This document shows, one piece after another, positions 1 to 9,083 of a stretch of 64,000 nucleotides of DNA (position 1 is its first letter; every line of letters starts with the position of its first letter). Source of the stretch: Didymella arachidicola. Its lineage: Eukaryota; Ascomycota; Dothideomycetes; Pleosporales; Didymellaceae. The DNA is taken from assembly GCA_016630955.3 (NCBI GenBank), contig CM049985.1, positions 248,001-312,000 on the forward strand, read 5' to 3'. The translations under genes were made by a program, and so were the position numbers. The notes below the pieces were generated by a model. The model saw nothing but the letters and a program-made list of their open reading frames with translations. It did no database searches and had not been told where the DNA came from.

Positions 1-2272
1 GTCAAGTTGTCAAGTTGGATTTACGAACGTCAATTGAGACGCCAACCCGTCATGAAAGCTCGAACTAAATCTTCGCCAGTTTCCATCCACGCAAGGATCT
101 GCATTTCATAGCAGCACGAAGTTCGAGCACTGCAGACGACGCGGGTGTTCACGCACCACAACCTATGCCATATCTCCGAGATCGTAAGTCATTCGATTGC
201 CCCCGGCCACCCCCTTCTTTTTTACTTAGGCAGTTTTAGCGGCATTGACAATCATTTCCATCGATGTTAGGTATTGCTCCCGTATCAGCGGGTTCGCACA
301 TCAAGGACTCATGGCTGAACCTGTGAACACCTTTCAGGATTTGAACAGTACTAATGCTGGTCATCATGAGAGATATAAATCTGCCTCTCAAACTGCCAAT
401 GCCGCTTATACAGGAACAGCTGGTCATTACAAATCTGCAATCACCATAGTATTCACACGTTTTGTGACCGATGGTTTTACGCGAACTGTGCGCCGCAAGC
501 AAGTAGTCCGAGAAAGAAAATGGAGTCTCGCATGCCCTCGCGAGAAATATACCTAGGTAGCAGAGAGCGTGACATGCTGATTCAGCTTAGGGATACCCCT
601 CTACCCTCTTGTTCCCTTTCGTCCAGTGAAGTGTGATCATTGAGCACTTGTTAGCTGTTCCCGTCCGCTACGGCTTTGCCACACCACGAGATCATAGCTG
701 GCAGCTCGGCTTACGACTTCCTTTCAGGCGGGAGGTGATCCGTAAAGTCTAAGTGCCCGCACCCGCAGTGCCACTGGTAGATCCGATTGGAAGATCCGGC
801 CACGGGTATCTCAGATCGATTAGAACAACGTTTCACACAAATACATTCGGGTCGTGCGCTGTCGCAAGGCACTCATGACGAGATGACTTTCGGACGGATC
901 TTCACGCTTGTTTTCTCACCATAGCGAGCAGCAGCACAGAGTATGTAAATCGGTGCAAAATGATATCTAGACCTTCCGTATCGTCATCTGGGTGAAAGGG
1001 TATCACGGCGAAGTGTCTTTGCAACTTCGATTGTGCCGACGCTGCCCGCATGCGGTAGACTTTAGACCCTTACGCAGTAGACTCCGCCTTCAGGAAAGAG
1101 AGATGTAGCCTCAAGTATAGGAGAACATGAGATTTGGAATCCTCGGGATGACCCAAGCGAACGGTTCAATAGATCCAAAGGTACGGCTTTGCGTGCTCCG
1201 CTTTCGAAAATTTGGTCGCCAGAACTTGGTATGCCTGTTGTCGCAAGACTCACAGGTTCGATAAGTCGATATTGCTCGGCCAGGCAGACACCATGTAAAG
1301 AAAGGGGTGGATATTGCTTTTACGGACGATCGACAACACTGTAGCTTCAAATTCGCGCGACCTCGGTATGCGGATCAATGGAAAGATCCGTCAGTACGTC
1401 TCAGCTCATCGAGACGTTGAAGGTTCTCTCCACTCTGATCCATCCCAAGGTCTGCTCCTCGATGCAATCCGGTTGCATTCTCCCGTTGATCACGAGCGCA
1501 GACTCCAAGCTCGAAGCTATGACATCTCTGTCGTGCGATCGTGTCGTGTAAGGCAGCCAAGGTTGTGTACACAATATGATGTTGTGAAACAAACGACTCC
1601 ATGAGCACGTGCTGGACCAACCCCCGAAAGGGCGCCGCAACCGCGGCTCCAGCCGGATGCAGGGTAGCCAAACTGTAAATTGTGATCAGACCCTCATTTG
1701 CAACACCGGTGCACGTTTCCCGCAGGTCTGTCAGTTTGGGAGGTTACTGACGACTCAGACTTTACGGTTATACTTTCTCCACAAGTATCGAGCACAAGCA
1801 GAATCCGCCTGGTTTTGCTGGCGGAACGAAATGCAAGCGCGCACGGATCCGGAGGATCAGCGCGCTGATCTTCGGCCATCCCCTTTCGCTGTTCTCTGGT
1901 AATTTGCAGGACCAGCCTTGCTGCCAAAAACGGCAGCGCTCATATCGACGGTCGGTACTCTGCAAGGCTTAGTGAAAACACCGATGTGCTCGTTTCGAAA
2001 CAACCTCAGTAGGTGACGCTGGTCTGAGTGCGTCCCAAAATAGTCGACGATGGTCAGCAGCGCTCAAGCAGCAGTATATATGAGAAGTTAAAGTCTTTCG
2101 ATCAAAGGCATCAACATTCGTTACATCTCATCTTCTCTCATATCCTTCCATCGTTTCCTGTGCGATAGTCTTTCGTTTGTGCTGCGCACTCACAGTCTTT
2201 TCACCATCATCAATAACTCGATAATTCGACGTTCTTTTCCGTACACGAACTATTACAAGCAGACTCGCCAAG
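1..2272. other. Left-flank region without a recognisable gene
   Basis: Open frames here are short (under about 105 codons), overlap one another on both strands and match no family I know. The last 200 bases are the promoter and CT-rich leader of the gene starting at 2273. The first 18 bases contain a direct repeat of the 8-mer gtcaagtt. I see no tRNA, transposon ends or repeat array. Confidence 0.6.
2075..2081 (+). promoter_or_regulatory. TATA box of the Gly-rich secreted protein gene
   Basis: A TATATAT motif lies about 190 bp before the start codon at 2273. It is followed by a pyrimidine-rich stretch (about 2115-2165), the usual layout of strongly transcribed fungal genes. Inferred from position and composition only. 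Confidence 0.5.
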
Positions 2273-4081
2273 ATGAAGTTCACCAAAGCAACCATTCTCG
2301 CATTCATTGCATACACCAATGCCCTTCCTGCCCCTCACTACGGCTCTGATGCCAATACTACGGTCGCTGGTGCTGGGTACCCTACATACGATGCCCCGAC
2401 CGAGTCTACTCCTTTGGCTCTGACCAAGCCTACTCCCTCCTGCACCGGCAATATCTCCAGCGTGACTGGCTCGACCCTAGTCGACGGTGGTGAGGATACT
2501 CCTGAACAGACCCCTGATGCCTCCACCATCGCGATCCCAACCCCTACTGGTAGCTACGGATCGCCTGATGGCGGTGAGGAATCCCCTGACCAGACTCGTG
2601 ACGCCTCTACCATCGCTATCTCCACTCCCACACCTACTGGTGACTACTCCTCGCCCGATGGTGGAGAGGGAAGCCCCGACGAGACCCCCGATGCTTCTAC
2701 TATCGCTATACCTACTCCTACAGGAGAGGCTGGCGTTGGAGGAGGTCTCAACGGCGGAGGCGAAGCAGGTGTCTCCGGCGGTATCTCTGGCACTGTCCCT
2801 GTCCCTACCGGAGGAGCTGGTGTCGGTGTCGGAGGTGGTCTTAATGGTGGAGGCGATGCTGGTGCCTCCGCTGGCGTTCCTGGCAGCCTTCCCGTGCCCA
2901 CTGGCGGCGCTGGTGTCGGTGTAGGTGGGGGACTGAACGGCGGAGGCCACTCTGAGGGGGGTGTCGGTGGCGGTCTCGGTCTCGACCTTGGTGGTCTCCT
3001 CGGTGGACTCGTTGGCGGCAAGCTGCCTGGCCTTGACGTCGGCTCTGGCGGAGGTCTCAACCTCCAGGGTGTTGTTGGTGGCCTCGAGGGTCTTCTCCAG
3101 AGTGGCGGCCACCTCGATGGCTCTGGTAAGCTCAATATTGGCGGTCTCCTCGATGGTCTCAAGGGCACTCTCAGCGGCCTTCCTGGTGGTGCTGAGCTTG
3201 CCTCCTTCTGCGATGAGCTTAAGGGTGCTCTTGGTGGCTCTGGCAACGTCGACCTTGGCGTTCTCGTCCCCGGCCTCAAGGGCATGCTCAGTGGCTCCGG
3301 CAAGTTCGACCTCGGTGGCGCTCTCGGCATCAACGTCGGCGGTCTGATCTCTGGGCTTACTACTCTCCTCGAGGCTTCCATCAGCGGCAAGGGTGGCCTC
3401 GATATTGGTGGTCTCCTCGACGGCCTTGAGGCTTTCCTTGCCGGAAACGGCCACCTCGACCTCGGTGCTGGGGCTGGTCTCGACCTCGGAAAGGTCATTG
3501 CTTCCCTTAAGGGTCTTCTTGGAGCTTCTGGCTCTGTCGATCTCGATGTCAGCGGTATTCTTGCTGCTTGTGGTGGTTTCCTCAGCGGCAAAATCGACTT
3601 CAACGGCTTCGTCGCTGCTTGTGGCAAGCTCCCCGGTGGTCAGCTCCTTGTCAGCCTCTGCGGTTCGCTCTTCACCATCCTTGTGGGCCTTGGAATCGAT
3701 TTCAACGCCATCGTTAGCCAGATCGTTCTTGTCCTCGGCGGCATCCTGAGCGGTACTCTCTCTGTCGGTGGTTCTCTCCTTGCTGGTGCGGTTCTGGACC
3801 TCCAGGGACTTCTCAGCCTTGCCGGTAAGGTCGGTGCCAGTGTTGGCGGCTCTATCGATGCAACCATTGGTGGCAAGGTCGGTGCTGGCGTTGGGGGTGC
3901 CATTGGCGGCGCGGTCAATGCCGGAGCTGGCCTTCTCGGCAGCGTCGGCGGCAAGGTCAGCGGTATGCTCGGAGGTGGACTCAACGGCATGCTTGGTGGC
4001 CACGTTGGCGGCGAGAGCAAGGTCGGTGGTGGTCTCCAGCTGGGTGGTGTGACCAAAGGTCTCTTCTCTATGGGTCACTAA
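2273..4081 (+). CDS. Secreted Gly-rich tandem-repeat protein, probably cell-wall or surface associated
   Basis: A single-exon gene of 602 aa. The N-terminus (MKFTKATILAFIAYTNALPA) is a typical signal peptide. Residues 71-156 hold three tandem copies of a 28-30-aa unit built as DGGExxPDxTxDASTIAIPTPTG. Next come three or more Gly-rich units of the type PTGGAGVGVGGGLNGGG (about residues 154-225). The remainder is a long Gly/Leu/Val-rich stretch with irregular blocks such as LDLGGLLxGLxGLL and few cysteines. There is no catalytic domain, GPI signal or hydrophobin cysteine pattern. The ATG follows a TATA box and a CT-rich leader, and the stop is in a clear 3' region. The function is not known; a structural wall or surface protein is an inference from the export signal and composition. 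A 533-codon antisense frame over the same bases is a codon-bias shadow. Confidence 0.85.
   Translation: MKFTKATILAFIAYTNALPAPHYGSDANTTVAGAGYPTYDAPTESTPLALTKPTPSCTGNISSVTGSTLVDGGEDTPEQTPDASTIAIPTPTGSYGSPDGGEESPDQTRDASTIAISTPTPTGDYSSPDGGEGSPDETPDASTIAIPTPTGEAGVGGGLNGGGEAGVSGGISGTVPVPTGGAGVGVGGGLNGGGDAGASAGVPGSLPVPTGGAGVGVGGGLNGGGHSEGGVGGGLGLDLGGLLGGLVGGKLPGLDVGSGGGLNLQGVVGGLEGLLQSGGHLDGSGKLNIGGLLDGLKGTLSGLPGGAELASFCDELKGALGGSGNVDLGVLVPGLKGMLSGSGKFDLGGALGINVGGLISGLTTLLEASISGKGGLDIGGLLDGLEAFLAGNGHLDLGAGAGLDLGKVIASLKGLLGASGSVDLDVSGILAACGGFLSGKIDFNGFVAACGKLPGGQLLVSLCGSLFTILVGLGIDFNAIVSQIVLVLGGILSGTLSVGGSLLAGAVLDLQGLLSLAGKVGASVGGSIDATIGGKVGAGVGGAIGGAVNAGAGLLGSVGGKVSGMLGGGLNGMLGGHVGGESKVGGGLQLGGVTKGLFSMGH
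2483..2740 (+). repeat. Coding tandem repeat, three units of about 84-90 bp
   Basis: Three consecutive copies encode DGGE(D/E/G)(T/S)P(E/D)(Q/E)T(P/R)DASTIAI-TPTG. Unit lengths differ by two codons because the second copy carries an extra TP, which suggests slippage or unequal exchange while the frame was kept. Confidence 0.8.
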
Positions 4082-4336
4082 ATGTACAGGCTGATAACAG
4101 AGGTTCAGGCCTTCATGATTATTCTATGGTATAGAGAGGTAACTCGCCCCGAAAGGGCAGACTAGATTAACTCGACGATTCCAACGTATTTACGCTGGAA
4201 CGCTCGGTGAATCACGCGTAACCATGGCATTATAGCCTCAGCATTTTCTTGTTTAATATTAATAACTTCAACTTCCATGACCTGAATCACAGACCTTTTA
4301 GATTTCAGTGAACAATAATTTGACTGCATCCATTAA

Positions 4337-5057
4337 TGGATCAGAGCGACAGAATGGGCAAATGACTGCAATGACATGTTCGCGTGAGAACATTTCTTTG
4401 TTGGCGTAGGAATTTGCTTCGCGCTGTCTGCAAGTTTCCATATCTTCAACAACCACAGCGAAAGCGTTCATATCTTTGGAAACCAACTCGACTACGTAAG
4501 CGCTCACATTGGAAGTCATGCCTGGCCCGAAAATGATGAGTGGCTGCAGCTCGGCATCGTGATCTTGATGTGGGGTTCGACCATTCCATGCGTTTACTAC
4601 GGCTTTTATTGCACACCGGAACTTCAGCGCACCTATTACTCTTTGGTCTCGGTGCTAGCGATTGGCTGTGTGTACGCGACCCTGCATCCAGCGTTCCGGA
4701 CCCCCAAGTATCGACCACATCGTGCAGCTATGTACGCTGGCCTTGGATTATCTTTCACCATACCAATCGTACATGGCTTGTTATTGTTTGGGTGGGAAAT
4801 TCAGATGTGGCGAATGAGTCTCGACTGGATGGCTCTTATGACTGCTTTCAACCTGACGGGTGGGGCGTTATACGCATTACATGTGTGTTTCCTAATCTTG
4901 GACCAAAACCAGTCGCTCACGCTGTTGCTGATGATATGGAACATAGATCCCTGAGAAGTGGTATCCCTACCGTTTCGATATTTGGGGCGCAAGTCAACAG
5001 ATCAGGCATTGCCTAGTCATCTGTGCAGGAACTGCGCATTTATTTGGTCTTTTGTGA
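4337..5057 (+). pseudogene. PAQR (AdipoR/Izh/haemolysin III) receptor remnant
   Basis: Conserved PAQR blocks are readable across two plausible introns: 4337-4495 (with ...FALSASFHIFNNHSE and FGNQLDY), intron 4496-4549 (GTAAGC...CTGCAG), 4550-4882 (LGIVILMWGSTIPCVYYGFYC onward), intron 4883-4946, and 4947-5057 (IPEKWYPYRFDIWGAS...), ending at TGA. Intact PAQR proteins have seven membrane helices and bind zinc through one His in the second helix and two in the seventh. Three things argue for decay. The first helix and the usual HNET-type N-terminal motif are absent. An in-frame TGA lies at 4385-4387 just before the second helix. The first His of the C-terminal pair is Gln (GASQQIRH where SHQIFH is usual). 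An upstream exon I failed to see could rescue the N-terminus, but the Gln change would remain. Confidence 0.7.
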
Positions 5058-5618
5058 GCTTTTGATCACGTTCATGGCCATGGAGACGTCTGTATATGAT
5101 ATCGAGCGCCTCCCTGGATGTGCCCGAATCGAGACGAGACTATCTCAAGTGTGCGGCGATGTGTGAGGAGTGAGATCACAAACTTCAGCATCGATCTCTC
5201 ATGCACCAAGATGGATTGCTACTACACTACCTCTGCTCCTGATCCTTCATCAGTACCTGCATTACCGAAGGTGCACACCGTGTCGATCAGGTGCAATCAC
5301 AGTGTTTCCGTAGGTGGATGTCGGCTGGGACATACCAGGTCTGCCAAATCTGCGTAAACTACATGAGTTGCTAAGATAACGCAGGCCGAATCAAACATCT
5401 TTGCAGCAACAATCAGCCAGAACCATCTCGCAACCGCCTTCTTTGTTGCAATCGCAGCCCTACCACCCAGCATGACTTTGCTGCACAACGCCCGCTCTCA
5501 CAAAGAACTACCTTCACACTGCACTGAACGTCCTTCTCCTGAAACCACACTGTACAAACCCCCATTCCTCCTCCCTTCCCACACTGCCGAAACGAAACCA
5601 GCTCCCTCCCATCCAACC
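5058..5618. other. Intergenic, no gene seen
   Basis: Only overlapping short frames are present. The last 150 bases are strongly C/T-rich and probably the 5' leader of the following small gene. An in-frame ATG at 5472 would add 49 Pro/Ser/Thr-rich residues to that gene but looks like leader sequence. Confidence 0.5.
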
Positions 5619-5942
5619 ATGCCTCTCATCTCCAGCCTAGCCGCCACCATCACCATCCTCACACTCAGCACCTTTCTCTACAGCGAGCTCTTTGAAGCGT
5701 ACCACGAGCACATCATGGACGACATCGAGCACCAAGCAAGCCGTTGCTTCCCCGCTCGATGCTACAGAACCGTGATCGTGGAGCCGTCAGATGGCGACGG
5801 GATATGGTCTGCTAGCTTGTATTGGGGGATAGGGGATCGGGAGGCGGGGCTGCAGGCATTCGCGACGACGGAGACGGAGGCGTTGGTGAGGTTGAGGAGG
5901 ATTGCGAAGAGGTGGTTCAGGGATATGGGGCGTGATGGGTGA
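5619..5942 (+). CDS. Small hypothetical protein with an N-terminal membrane helix (107 aa)
   Basis: I do not recognise the family. The chosen ATG sits in a good context (CCAACCATG) after a pyrimidine-rich leader. The product begins with a hydrophobic stretch (LISSLAATITILTLSTFLY, residues 3-21) that could be a signal anchor or signal peptide. An acidic/His segment (ELFEAYHEHIMDDIEHQ) and a soluble C-terminal part with a two-Cys segment (CFPARC) follow. The composition, with Arg-rich helices at the end (ALVRLRRIAKRW), looks like a real protein. An upstream in-frame ATG at 5472 is possible but less likely. No operon-like link to its neighbours. Confidence 0.5.
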   Translation: MPLISSLAATITILTLSTFLYSELFEAYHEHIMDDIEHQASRCFPARCYRTVIVEPSDGDGIWSASLYWGIGDREAGLQAFATTETEALVRLRRIAKRWFRDMGRDG

Positions 5943-6534
5943 GTGATGGGTGATTGGAGGGGTTTTGTTGGGGTGGAGTGAGAGGGCCAATTGATTAATG
6001 TGCAAGATTGGTTCTAAGCAAGTGTATCTTGTGCTTCTGTTTACCATAGCCGGGTAGGCTGAGCTCTTAGCGTTGACCGAACTCGCTACACTGATAGTTG
6101 CGGAGCGAGCAGTCACTGCGTGTGACATGGCATTTTCGAAGGGCGCGAGAGGCACGGTACGGCAGCTATATCATTATCGCATAAATACATTGCGCTTCGC
6201 TCAATGGCAAACGGCTCGGCCACTGTCAGACGAGAACCTGGCTACTTTCTGCATCCGCGATGCAGTCCACGTCTTCTGCGTGCTCTGTGCTGTTTCTGTG
6301 CCTTCGAGCCCAGCTTCGTTCGAGCAGCAATACCGTGGGCAAAGACTGCGTTGGTATTGAAGCCCATGCGGCAGTATGTTACATCGATGGAGCACACTCT
6401 GCGTGCTACTCTTCAGTCCTCTTGCCCGGAACTTGCCCGGAGCCTTTCATCGTTTTATATCCCAGCATCTTTAGCGCATCTTCCTGGTGTAAAGGATGGC
6501 CCCACAGAGCGTTGTGCCCCTCATCCATGTTCCA
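5943..6534. other. Convergent 3' region, no gene seen
   Basis: This lies between the stop of the small gene at 5942 and the stop of the minus-strand F-box gene at 6535. Several overlapping frames occur on the plus strand but none resembles a known protein. Confidence 0.5.
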
Positions 6535-8518
6535 TCACCGGAACGGTACCTCAAACTCCGTCGAGTCCATACCCCAAATCTCAATCCATTTCACGCTCTC
6601 CCTACTCACAGTCTCAATCTGCCTCACTGGCCCCGCCCTTTTCGCGTTCAAGCTATTCTCCTGGCCCTTTGGAATCTCCGGGCTGTTCTTGAACGGATGA
6701 ATAACCTTGCCCAGCTTATAGACCAAACGATCGCCCATGCTAATGTACTTGACGTTCTTGTACTCCGGCCTCCACATTTCGGTTGCAATCGCGAACACGT
6801 GCATATCCTCAGTTGCATCAAGTTTGTCTGCAAGCTCGGACCCAGGTCGGATCAGAATGCGAATCGCCCAGAGCTTTGGGACGAGGCTCATGATCTGGCG
6901 CAGCGACTGGAGTGGTGGCAACCCGCAGCTGAAGCCCAGTTGCTCTAGATTGGGCAGCGTCTGGCAAATCTTGTAAAGCGCGTCGTCAGTGAGCTGCCAG
7001 AGGTCTGAGAGCAGGAGATGGCGCATGCCTCGGTGGTTCGACTGGATGACAGCAAGGTAGTCGCCGCCAACGCCGCGACATTGGTGATCGTTGATAGTAG
7101 GTGTTCCTGTTGCACTAGTATGGCCATTAGTCATGTTCGGTGTTGCGACGGAGGGCGTGGCAGGCGAGGCTACGGTGCTGTCCAAGGACGACTTCGACGT
7201 CCCTTTTGCCCGCTTGTTGCTGACAATGTACAAGCGCTCGAGGCCCTTGAACTGTCGTAGCACACGCACGCCCTCCTTGTCCACACTGTCTGTTCGAATC
7301 ATCTTCAGGTTCGGTTGAACGCTATGTTTGTGCTGCAGTCGCCACGTATCATCCAGGAAGACGGTCATAGGATCTGCTGAGCCCATGGAGTTGATGACGG
7401 TGAGTTCCTGTGCCGTCAACGGGTTAAAAATCTCCTCGTTGCTTTCGCCGAAGAATCTTGTGTAGAGGTTCCATATTTCGAAGCGCTTGATGGGTAACGA
7501 AACCTTGTTTGCTACGCAACGCGCAAACATGGACATGAGATTGATCGACTCTTCGCCGCTGTCGCGCATTCGCGGACTCCAGTGCAGCTTCAGGTTCTCG
7601 AGGCCTTTGGCGCTCGCCAAGACCAGTGATATGTCGTCTGGATAGCATAGTGGATCGATATCGTATACGATGAGCGTCTTCAGCGCGGGGAGTGGTGGTA
7701 TCGTGGTTGTGGGCCGAGGTATTCGATTTGTCTGACAGCGCAGCGTGAGCGACGCGAGGGTAGGCTTGTCCGAGAGGCCCTGGTAGACGGTGCTGAGTGG
7801 CTTGGTGTTGAGCTCCCAGCTGCTGCACATCAGCACTGTTCATGGCAGAGGCGCGCCTGCTACTTACGCAAAAGCTCTCAGGTTCTTCATCTTGTCGAGG
7901 GCCGCGCGCATGGCGATCTGCAACACCATGCTGTTGTCGGGCACGCGCCCTTGCTTGTAGTCGTCCACATCGTGTTCGCGCCACTCTCCAATCACGCGGA
8001 AGAGCTGGACGTAGTCGGTGAAGTTCCGCGACACGAGTGTGTTGAGGCCAGAGGAGAACGGACTCCCTCCGCCAAAGCCCTCGGGTCGTCCGTCGACGTA
8101 GCGTATTTCGGCATGCGAGCGCAGCGTGACTTCCTCATACAACCGCGGCAGGGTCATGTAATAGAAGAGACGCGAGGTCCTCGTGATGCGCGCAAGGTCG
8201 CCGACATCGTCGAGCTGCGATCGAGGTCAGTGTCGAACTGGCGACATGAGGTTCATAGGCCGGCGCATGTGAATGCACGCGACAGTAAGCACGCACGTAT
8301 GTGAGGATCAACTGGATCAGGTGCAGTGGCAGTTCCTTCGCGTGCGCAGCGTTGGGATGAGACCGCGCCGGCGACGTGAACCACGTGTGTACGGGCGCAG
8401 TAATCGGGCGCTCTGAGTTCTGGAAGTTCTGGGAGACAATCGTAGCGGAGGCAGTCGCGGCGGAGGCAGTCGCGGCCGCGTTGGTGCGGCGGGCAGGCTT
8501 CGACGTGCTGTTGGGCAT
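6535..8518 (-). CDS. F-box domain protein
   Basis: The gene has three exons: 8297-8518, 7868-8214 and 6535-7822 (the last may start at 7819, a tandem CAGCAG acceptor), giving about 618 aa. The introns are 82 nt and about 45 nt with GT...AG ends. Joining exons 1 and 2 restores an F-box of usual form, LPLHLIQLILTY|LDDVGDLARITRTSRLF (about residues 63-95), which recruits Skp1 in SCF ubiquitin ligases. The N-terminus is Ser/Thr/Ala-rich. The long C-terminal part contains leucine-spaced segments (LASLTLRC, LKTLIVYDIDP, LENLKLHW, LEQLGFSCGLPPLQSL) that look like degenerate leucine-rich repeats, the likely substrate-binding part. A Ser/Thr/Pro-rich insert sits in the middle. The substrate is unknown. 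Confidence 0.8.
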
Positions 8519-9083
8519 GGGCGGCTACACAACCACAGCAGTCTCGAGGTTCATAGTATGGGGTGAGGGTCGCTGTGGGTCATGGTCAGCATGCTAGGTA
8601 ATCGAAAGTCTGTCTTGCGTCCGACAGCTCGATCCTTCCCTTCGACGGCCCGTCTCATTGCTAACTCTATTTTCTGGTCGGTCCTTGCAAACGCCGACGA
8701 CAACAGCATGACCGTCGTGGCCCTCCGATCGCAACCCGCGTCCGCCGTATTGGTCCGCCAAACCATGACGGCTCTGTACGATCTTCCCCAGGAAAACGGA
8801 CACTAGACCTATCATGGACCCTGACTGGGAATCTACAGCGCGCCGCACCCTGTAGTTTCGTACACCAGTATTACAGTGACGCCATACCGCCCGTTCTGGC
8901 TCTGCCACTCTTCGCTCTCGCACGAATAGGTACAAGTAGCCATGATGACACATCATGAGCCTTGCCAATCTGCGGGGCCTTAACCCCGAATATTTACCAG
9001 GACTCGCAACTCCCTCATGCGAGTCTTCAAATCCAACCCCTACTCGCACATATATTCAACGATCCTCCCTGTACGTCCGAGGC
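8519..9083. other. Promoter of the F-box gene and 3' region of TDP1
   Basis: Both flanking genes are on the minus strand, so this stretch should hold the TDP1 terminator and the F-box gene promoter. No supported gene or RNA is seen here. Confidence 0.5.

Noticed and set aside
2644..3627. A 327-codon Pro/Arg-rich minus frame
   Set aside because: Another shadow of the Gly codons of the sense gene (antisense of Gly is Pro/Ala/Thr).
2477..4078. A 533-codon minus-strand open frame opposite the Gly-rich gene
   Set aside because: It is a by-product of GGN/GTN-rich codons in tandem repeats. Its product is a Thr/Ala/Glu-biased string with no domain, while the sense strand has a signal peptide, promoter and leader.
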